Origin: Lamellibrachia columna
Lineage: Eukaryota > Annelida > Polychaeta > Sabellida > Siboglinidae
NCBI GenBank assembly: GCA_963662155.1
Contig: OY759261.1
Coordinates: 65,779,417 to 65,843,416, forward strand
DNA: 64,000 nucleotides
Reading direction: 5' to 3'
Of this stretch, positions 50,359 through 64,000 are shown in pieces; position 1 is the stretch's first letter, and every line of letters begins with the position of its first letter. Under the pieces are notes generated by a model. It saw only the letters and a list, made by a program, of their open reading frames with translations, was not told the origin of the DNA and made no database searches. The position numbers and the translations under genes were made by a program.

Positions 50359-50649
50359 GGCGTAGTGTGAATGGGCCTGGGCCTAAATAAAAAAAGGTTA
50401 TTGTGCCGGGTCTTCCAGTCTGAAATAAAGGGAATTAGCAGGGAGAAAGGCAGCCTCATACCCAGTAGTGTATATAACATTCTATGAGCAGTAACATGCG
50501 CAGGTAGTAGTGGGAGACAATAGTAGAAGTGGATTCTAATAGACAATTTCACTATTCATCCAGTATTCACGAGAACGTAAACTTTAGACAATGTTCAGAT
50601 AAATAAATAAATAAACGTAAATATATATACGCACATATATAATATTACA

Positions 50650-50651
<2 letters not shown>

Positions 50652-50725
<74 letters not shown>
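50652..50725. repeat. (TA)n microsatellite of U4
   Basis: About 36 TA dinucleotides; the CA part and the flanking about 100 bp seen in the other units are missing. Confidence 0.95.
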
Positions 50726-50728
<3 letters not shown>

Positions 50729-50914
50729 CCAGCTACGCACGAATGATCTTGAATATTTATTTGGACTGATCACTTAATGTCTCTTTTATCATCATCACAC
50801 TCACAATCTCTAGGCTCATAAATACTATAGCTATTTACTGCATCCTCCTCAAATGACATCAGCAGACGTGAAACTGCTGTAATGACTGTGTTTTTCTGCT
50901 ATGTACAAGAGAGA

Positions 50915-51079
<165 letters not shown>

Positions 51080-51949
51080 TCATGCTAATAATGTATGATA
51101 CATTGTGTAATGGCTTATTCGGACTGAGATTATTTTAATAGTGATTTTGATCCGTTGATCATTGTTCTTTTGGCACGACAATGAGTATCGATTTATATAA
51201 ATATACATCGTCTGGAGTATATACTGTTTTATCTTTTCGATCAAACATGTTTCTCTTTTTAACTCCAATATCTTCCAATGTTTGTATAATTTCAACTGCT
51301 ACATTATATGTACCAGCAGTCTCCCCGGTTTTAATTTGAACGAATTTTAAATGAAGTAATTTCAAGTGGAGTGCGGTGGCGGTGTGGTAGTGCGTCCATA
51401 GTGCCGTCTATTGCTTTGTTACATCCAATGGCACTACACAATTCCTTCTCTTTAGTTATTTCACTTTGTTTTAATAAATTAGGAATTTATATCGCCCAGG
51501 GTATCCGGGTTCAAACCTGCTCAAAGGCGTCAGATCCACCTTGTTATGTACCAACTGTGAGTTTCCATCTTTAACTGTTCAAAACACTTTAAAAACACTT
51601 GTCAAAAGAAGATATTAGGACAATTACGTAGAACCGTAATATACGTACTGGAAATTAAGACGAAGACTACACACACATTATTGTCATGACAATGCAAACT
51701 AAAAATAAAGGAATGTTAATTTGTTTTATCATTGTTTCATGTCCATCGGAATATTTGTGTTTTACAAAATAACAACGTTGAATCATAACATGAATAAGAT
51801 AAATCCTTTTGAGATCGGTTTGAAATGATAGATAATAACCTGTTTTAGTCGTGCGTGTGTGCATGCGTGTGTGATGGTGGAATGAAACATACACTGAAAA
51901 TAAAATTAATAAACGCAGTTGTAGTGACGTGGCTAATATAACTCTTACC

Positions 51950-52145
51950 CCTTCTTCATGTTTATGTCCTCCTGCGTAAATGAGTGTGTGATTTTTCCAG
52001 CCCCTCACCTCTAACCTCCTCACGTACTTATGATGTTGATTTTGGGCATGATGTGCATCTCTTGCTTCAGACTTTCTAGCTTCCCTTTTTGGAATAATGT
52101 TCCGACATTCCATGCGACAATTTGTCTTATGTCTGTGTTGCAAAC
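51950..52145 (-). pseudogene. LINE endonuclease N-terminal fragment (RTE-like), in U4
   Basis: The minus strand reads IVAWNVGTLFQKGKLESLKQ, then EMHIMPKINI and, further on in another frame, WKNHTLIYAGGHKHEEGV. This matches the start of RTE-type AP endonucleases (ATWNVRTLxxxGKLxxLxxEMxxxxIDILxLxE ... GxxxxxGVGxxL). It is a short, frameshifted fragment; the same piece lies in gene B intron 1. Confidence 0.7.
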
Positions 52146-52221
52146 ATACAAGGTCGTGGCATCTTTGCGGACGAGATGGCCTTATGAGATGGGGACTATA
52201 ATACATACATGCTATGTTGCA

Positions 52222-52420
<199 letters not shown>

Positions 52421-52769
52421 CACCAATACATGTAAACGTGTGTTGCCTGTTTATTAAATATAAACTAGCGTTTATTTTTCAATTATTTAGAAAGCTGATA
52501 TTCCACTTATGTTATTTGGCACATAATATGCATGACATTCATTGAGAATTACCAACCCGTATGTTAACATTGACTTTCCCCAATTATCGCCCAACATAAA
52601 GCATTTGTTACTAGTGTACATTAGTATTTATTCTATGGTTGTATTATTTAGCTTGCATAAATTATGCCCTCGTCTTAGACTTGTATGTCTTGTAATGTGT
52701 TACACTACTTGTAGTTGTAATGACTAACGTATTGAATTTTTATGCATCGATTGAATCATTTACAACTCA

Positions 52770-53700
52770 TTGTTGTACTTTTCAGCAACATCAAATCAGC
52801 GATACAATGTACGAGAAGTCTTGTCGCTTTTGGATAACTCTGACATTGAGTTATCAGACGGCGAGAGCGACGAGGGTGATACAACCATCAGTCATGATGT
52901 CCTTTCCGCTTCGTCGAACGATGATTCGATCTCGGACTCAAGAAGTGAGTCTGACGTAATTGCGCCACCTCCTGCTCGTCGGCGCAAACTGTTCCATAAG
53001 ACACGGATACACGCTCCTTCACTTTCCCCAGTCATCACAGTCAACGACCGCTCGCACGACCACCGAAACTGGTCGCCACTTAAGTACTTTGATACATATC
53101 TCGCTGATGAGCTACTGGAGCTGATGGCAGACATGACGAATCGACATCACCTACAACAGACAGGCTCCACTCTGGAAACATCCCTCGCGGATACTCCTCT
53201 ACTGGCAGAGATCGACTCGTGTGCCAGCCATCGCATTACGAGGAACCGGTTTTTTAAGTTGCGCAATCACCTGAGTGTTGTTGATAACAGTGCAGTTTCG
53301 GACGATGAGAAGGCTGCTGATCGGCTGTGGAAGGTTCGTCCATTCACTGAAAGCATACGGAAGACACGCCTGAAGCTGGTGAAAGAAAAAGATGTATCCA
53401 TCGATGTGCAGATGATATCGTTCACTGGCCGTTGCCCTGCGAGACAATATGTCCCGCGAAAGCCGAGCCCGACAGGTTTGAAAAACTTTATTCTCGCTGG
53501 TGCGTCTGGAATTGTCTATGACTTCTCATTGTATCGTGTCGCCGGCATGTATGCCAATTTCAAACTCGATGGCAATCCACCTGGCCAAGGTACGGAAGCA
53601 GTACTGCGGCTGTCTAAAACTCTACGCGATGGACATCGCCTGTTCTGCGACCGCTTCTTTACCACCTTGCCGCTCATCACTGCACTGCAGGAACGGTCAG
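52770..53700 (+). pseudogene. piggyBac-type transposase, C-terminally truncated
   Basis: An open frame of about 310 codons. It has an acidic Ser/Asp N-terminus (VREVLSLLDNSDIELSDGES), a basic PPPARRRKLFH patch, then the piggyBac core: YFDTYLADELLELMADMTNR, RNRFFKLRNHLSVVD, the first catalytic-Asp region VSIDVQMISFTGRCPARQYV, PRKPSPTGLKNF and the second Asp region LFCDRFFTTLPLITAL. It stops after about 53690, where LINE sequence begins. The last catalytic Asp and the Cys-rich end are lost, so it is inactive. No ATG lies in frame at the start; the region before it (CTTTTCAG) could be an acceptor. Confidence 0.85.
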
Positions 53701-54730
53701 CCGAACGAAGACAGTGACAGGGAACATATGGAGATATACGGTCAGCAAGGTAGCGTGGGGTGCATCTAGGTCAACAGTTTAAACTGAACTTGCTACGCCA
53801 CAGGCAGCCAGTGCAGCTCTCGTTGTGCCGCTGTCAGGCTGTCACAATACAAATGGGTATCATCTGCGTAGACGTGGTAGCGAATTCCGTGCTTCGAGAA
53901 GACATCGGTCGGTGAGATAGGACGCAAGCCAGCAAAGTGCGTCGCCTCGCACGCCGATTCGGTCTAATTCTGCGAGAAGAAGGTCGTGGTCGATCGTATC
54001 GAACACAGCGCTGAAGTCAAGCAGTACCAGAACTACGGGCTTACGAGCATCCAGTGAACGCAGTATACCGTCCTGAATACATACAATCGCTGTCTCAACG
54101 TTGTGTGACGGGCGGTAGGCGCTCTGAAATAGATTTCCCATGCCATTGTGTTGTAGATGCAAACGCAGTTGGGCAGAACGTGTCGTTCAAGTAACTTGGA
54201 TGCACACGGAAGGTCCGAGATAGGTCGGTAGCTAGCGTAGTCGTTTCAGAAGAGGAGTGATGACAGCGTGCTTTAGGCGTGCCGGAACAGTGGAAGACTC
54301 GCAAGAGAGGTTGATGACGTTCCTGAGGATCAGCGCTAAGATGGAGGTATTTGTCTTCTTCGAGCGAAGCCGGTTGAAACGCAAGCAGAGGGGAAGAAAC
54401 AATATAAAAATATTATGGCTGTGCGTTATCGACATTAGCCGACGGACGCTGTATTTGGCTACGGATCGAGTTGATCTTGTTGGCGAAATGGTCGGCAACA
54501 GCATCAGGGCCACTAGTGTCCTTAGAGATAAGGTTCCTGCATTTACGACAGAGAACGTGATTCGCAATACGAAACACTGCTCGGTTGTCGACCGGTTGAC
54601 TCGACCTCTTTGCTGTAAAAAGCAACTTTCGTGGAAGCCAGCGTCACGCAGCTTAGCATACGAAATACGATGTTCATTGGTTCTGCTGCGTCGCCACGTG
54701 CGTTCACGCAGACGGACCTGACGTTTCAAC
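53700..54730 (-). mobile_element. L2/CR1-like LINE fragment (LINE-3A), decayed
   Basis: The minus strand holds RT pieces in several frames: CESSTVPARLKHAVITPLLK, LFQSAYRPSHNVETAIVCIQ and motif A LVLLDFSAVFDTIDHDLL. Compared with the copy at 62.8-64 kb, segments with GVPQGCVLG and YADD are deleted. It interrupts the piggyBac C-terminus. Confidence 0.8.
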
Positions 54731-54744
54731 TCGCAGAGTTCCTA

Positions 54745-54782
54745 TAGTTGCCATTTTAATAAAATTATTATTATTAATAATA
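54745..54782 (+). repeat. A/T-rich (ATT)n tail
   Basis: AATAAAATTATTATTATTAA resembles a LINE 3' tail and marks the left edge of the gene B block. Confidence 0.5.
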
Positions 54783-55321
54783 AACTATGGCACGTAAAGC
54801 GGACGTGATAACCACCGCACTACCGCGCCTCAGTAGAACGAATCCAGTGATTTATTAGCCACTTGTTTAGTCTGAGTCTAACAACTTACGTGATCTGTGT
54901 GTGGACAGCCTTTGTTACGCCAGTCTACCGTAGTTGCACAGCAAGCAATGCTGCAAGTCGCTAGACGATTAATTATCGCGAATAAACTGCGTTGGCGGCA
55001 GTTACGGGAATTGCTTAAACCCCACAAAGCACCGCGAATTTTCCCGCTGTGGTTATACCTACTAGCAGAAATACCCGGGATATCCTGGAAGTTTGTAGGT
55101 GACTGTCGTGGTGACAACATGTGCACTATAAATATCCATCTATACCTTGGTGCTTGGTGCTGCCAGTCAATATCTTAATGGTTTCTTGCAATCTAACTCT
55201 CGAAATGGCGACTTAATACTGGTAGTCACAGTAGAGTCTAGCAACGGATTACGTAACTTCGAATAATCGTAGAAAAACGCACGACGTTGCGAACAATTGT
55301 ACGTATTTGTTCGCATGTTGT

Positions 55322-55450
<129 letters not shown>

Positions 55451-55479
55451 TCCTCCCCCACAAACACAAACAAACACAC

Positions 55480-55483
55480 ACGC

Positions 55484-55540
<57 letters not shown>

Positions 55541-55548
55541 CACACACA
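55480..55548. repeat. (CGCA)n microsatellite
   Basis: Homologue of the tract at 30508-30592. Confidence 0.95.
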
Positions 55549-57137
55549 AATTAATTGTTCAATGAAGGCAAAACACATGTTGGCAATTTCGTTAAACTCT
55601 TTACCTGGTGTCTATGCCAGGGGAAGTCCCACACAGGGGGTAAATGTGTAACATGCTGTGGACTCCATCTCTCAGCACGTCACGACAGAAGGGTCAACGA
55701 CGTGGGCCAGTTAATTCTGTCAAATACGTCGCACGAGGACAAAACGACATGATTCAACGTTACTTCATCACTGCTCAACTATTCGTTGATACATATCTGG
55801 TTTACATACCTCTCAACGCTCACGCATAAGCCGTGAGATTCACAGTTTCGCATTTAATGTTACCGTCCCCCAGCAAAGGTCTGACATCTCACGCATATTT
55901 TCATTGTCTTTAGAAATGAATATTATGGAAAAAAACCTGTTTTGTGAAAATGAAACGCAAAATCTATTTGTGTGTGTCACATGCGAAGTCCGGTAATGCC
56001 TGCCTTTTACTGAATAACGTGTGACACGCGGTCAGTGATTGGTCCACAGTTGAGCATCGACCAATGGAAAGCAGTGTAAGCATGTGTTAAACAGCTCTTG
56101 ACGTTCAGTGAGGTCAGTGGGCTGGAGGACTGCGGCCACTGGACCTTCAGAACATTTCTCACGCCGAAGAACCCTCCACGGATAGCTATGTGTTTATTCA
56201 TCGTTGGGTGTAACTGACACTTAACGCCTTTGTCTGTTTTACAAGAAACCCGGGACCTGCGCATTGCCTTTTGTTACACTAATAATTCTTCACATCTTTT
56301 TACACGTACAGCCGTACTCTGTTATTCTTAATTCAACAGCCGCTCCTGAAAAAATCCCTGCTCGGATTTCCTTCAAGTATGGTAGAAATGGTCACAATAA
56401 ATACCAGCGCACTGATTGTGTCTCGATAGGATGGATACGGCGAATGAATGTAGAGCAGACGTTTGTTCGTCTGGCTCACACAAGTCTAGGCACTGCACAC
56501 GCCAGTGTATGAACTACTCACATGTCCATGTCAATCTCAATCCGGTCCAGCGGGACACTTGAGTGAGATAATTCACTGGTGTGAGATAATAAGTTATGAG
56601 GGGGTATGGCAGGGATCTCAACCTCCCATTTCTGTTTTGGGGACCAACCGCCCAGCTCCCACCAATTTTTAGATTCCACCTCCTATTTCCCACCAATCCC
56701 ACACCACTAAATTAATATATTGTTGAGACCAACATTCCACATTCCGCCCATTTTTAGGGCCAACTTCATGCCACACCCCCTTAACCATATTTACCCCGGC
56801 TGATGCCACTGGGGTATTTTGCAATTCCGCCTCGGTCCTATCACTAAATGTTGACATTTGCATTACCAGTCCCTATGTCACAGTGACATTTTACGCCGCA
56901 CTTCGGGCGGAACCACATCCGTCAAAGTCAGCCAACTGTAAATGTTTTAATGACAACCGCCCATAAAAAAACAGCTATTTCTGTCCTTGAAACTCTTTGT
57001 AGCGACACGGAACCTCGTTTTGAGCACTGCATAGTTATACTTACGAGGAATTTCGCAGACTTAATTCTACAAGATCATTAGACTGTTGCTGGCTCTGTTG
57101 ACAAATACAGCTAAGTGTCAAGCGTAGTCGTTCCTTG

Positions 57138-62061
<4,924 letters not shown>

Positions 62062-62459
62062 GTAAGTTTGTCAATCAGCTACTTCTGTTTAATAACCGTG
62101 CGAGAATCAAGCTCCTATGTCCTGTTACGATGTGTTACGTTGGTTTTGTGTGTCTAGAGCAGAAACATGGCTGGTCAGAAAGAGAGAATAATGGATGTTC
62201 GCCGCAAAGCTCGAACTAAAATCAAATCATCAAATAAAATTTAGTTTGACACCTTTTTGACATGCATATCTCAAAAAATTTAACCAGGGGTGTTTAAAAT
62301 AATAATAATAAATTAATTAAAATACATTATATTACTAAATACAGGATGAATAATTATTACAATACAGGCATTACATAAGATAACACAATAAAAGTAAGCA
62401 TTAGGATAATGTATGTATATATGTATATGTATAGACATATCAAGTGCACACACACACAC

Positions 62460-62460
62460 G

Positions 62461-62554
<94 letters not shown>

Positions 62555-62604
62555 TATATATATATATATATATATATAAAAGTGCATATATATATATACA
62601 TATA

Positions 62605-62690
<86 letters not shown>

Positions 62691-62722
62691 TATACATATA
62701 TGTATATATATATATATATACA
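62460..62722. repeat. (TA)n microsatellite in gene B intron 2
   Basis: Several TA blocks broken by short TGCATA and TTTATA inserts. Confidence 0.97.
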
Positions 62723-62779
62723 ATTACGAAAAAAGTTCCCTCTTAAAACGTCTAGAATCACGTTGCGTTCTTAGCCCTA

Positions 62780-64000
62780 TTGAGAGAGAGTTCCAGAGGG
62801 AGGGACCTGCACAGGGGAAAGTGGGTCAGCCGAACGAAGACTGTGACAGGGAACAAGGTAGCGTGGAATGTTAGCATGCACGGCGCCGTGCATCTAGGCC
62901 AACAGTTTAAACGGAATTCACTGCGCCACAGGCAGCCAGTGCAGCGATCGTAGTGCCGCAGTCATGGTGTGTTGGTCACGTCGACGTAGGCAGAGGACGA
63001 CACGCGCAGCTGATCGATGGACCATCTCGAGTCGACGCAGCAGGTTTCCAGTAATTCCGTACCGAGCCGCGTTTCCAAAGTCGAGTCTCGACGTGACAAG
63101 CGCTTTGCACGTTCTGAACGGCAGAGATGATCGTATTCGCGCTATGCCACGTTGTTGGGGATAGGTAGTCCGGCAAGTACGGCTAACGTGTGAGGCCATC
63201 GACATCGTGGAGTCGAGCTGTATGCTAAGGTCACGTATATTGGCTGTTATATCCGCAGATGTCGATGGGAAGAGGAGGTGGTTATGGAACACAGCAGTTG
63301 TTCGGTGCTGAGAACAGTATCGCCTCTGACTTCATCTCGTTTAGAGGTATGTAGCGCGATGCCAGTCATACTTTCACGTCAATAACACAACGGGATATCC
63401 GGTCGGCGATAGACGCAGAATCATTACGCGGAAAGTCGCAATACAGCTGGGTATCATCTGCGTAGACGTCAGAGCGAAATCCGTGCTTCGAGAAGACGTC
63501 TGAAAGACCTGTCCAGTAGACAGAAAAGAGAGGGGGACCCAAAACACAGCCCTGTGGAACTCCATGACGCAGTTCGATTTTGCAGAAAACGTGACCGTCA
63601 ACACTGACGCACTGTGTTCGGTCGGTGAGATAGGACGCAAGCCAGCAAAGTGCGTCGCTTCGCACGCCGATTCGGTCTAATTCTGCGAGAAGGTCGTGGT
63701 CGATCGTATCGAACACAGGGCTGAATTCTAGCAGTACTACGTGCTTACGAGCATCCAGTAAACGCAGTATACCGTCCTGAATACATACAATCGCTGTCTC
63801 AACGCAGTGTGACGGGCGGTAGGATTTCCCATACTATTGTGTTGTAGATGCAAACGCAGTTGGGCAGAACGTGGCGTTCAAATAACTTGGATGCACACGG
63901 AAGGTCCGAGATAGGTCGGTAGCTAGCGTAGTCGTTTCAAAAGAGGAGTCATGACAGCGTGCTTTAGGCGTGCCGGAACAGTGGAAGACTCGCAAGAGAG
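62780..64000 (-). mobile_element. L2/CR1-like LINE fragment (LINE-3B), runs off the window
   Basis: The minus strand carries RT motif A FDTIDHDLLAELDRIGV, LRHGVPQGCVLGPPLFS (motif B) and VYADDTQLYCDF (motif C with YADD), then after a frame break IQLDSTMSMASHVSRTCR and MTAALRSLHWLPVAQ. It is the same family as 53700-54730 and has the same 3' part (GTCAGCCGAACGAAGAC on plus). It lies in gene B intron 2, antisense to the gene. Confidence 0.82.

Noticed and set aside
62062..62780. A third gene B exon before the window ends
   Set aside because: Searched by eye for the DLPG-type exon (gene A exon 3 equivalent); only A/T-rich, (TA)n and LINE sequence was found.

Overview
The window looks like metazoan nuclear DNA. 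Coding sequence is split into short exons with GT-AG introns, non-LTR retrotransposons and DNA transposons are dense, and there are very many micro- and minisatellites. I cannot fix the species. Mx-type GTPase genes plus CR1/L2- and RTE-like LINEs, piggyBac and PIF/Harbinger relics fit an invertebrate or basal chordate, but nothing here is diagnostic.

The main gene (gene A, minus strand, 25801 down to 2786) is a complete 13-exon dynamin-superfamily GTPase of the Mx type. I joined the exons by hand from splice sites, and every junction is phase-consistent. The spliced CDS is 1938 nt, encoding 645 residues, the usual Mx length. It has the P-loop, DLPG and TKVD motifs, a stalk, and a C-terminal GTPase effector domain (GED). 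Its introns hold two antisense LINEs (4.85-8.98 kb, nearly intact; 21.2-24.76 kb, decayed), a (CAG)68 tract and many minisatellites.

A second Mx-type gene (gene B, plus strand) lies head-to-head with gene A. Its first exon (57138-57390) and second exon (61912-62061) are in the window; the rest would lie beyond position 64000. Gene B may be altered: the base before its first donor changes the conserved Gly after LPRGT to Arg.

Between the two genes (about 30-52.2 kb) is a tandem array of large, recently duplicated units (U1-U4). They derive from the 5' flank, exon 1 and intron 1 of a gene-B-like ancestor (homologous intact region, U5, about 54.8-62 kb). Each of U1-U4 carries a 49-51 bp relic of Mx exon 1 fused to intron sequence, with the P-loop part of the exon deleted. 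Three units carry the same 1.40 kb terminal-inverted-repeat element with a 9-bp target duplication, next to uninterrupted versions of the same site. Unit copies differ in a 44-bp minisatellite (about 13, 1, 23, less than 1 and 1 copies).

Other contents are a truncated piggyBac transposase (52.77-53.7 kb), a PIF/Harbinger fragment (28.2-28.7 kb), two L2/CR1-like LINE fragments on the minus strand (53.7-54.73 kb and 62.8-64 kb), RTE-like LINE pieces, and tRNA-like SINE heads. I found no rRNA, CRISPR or convincing functional tRNA gene.
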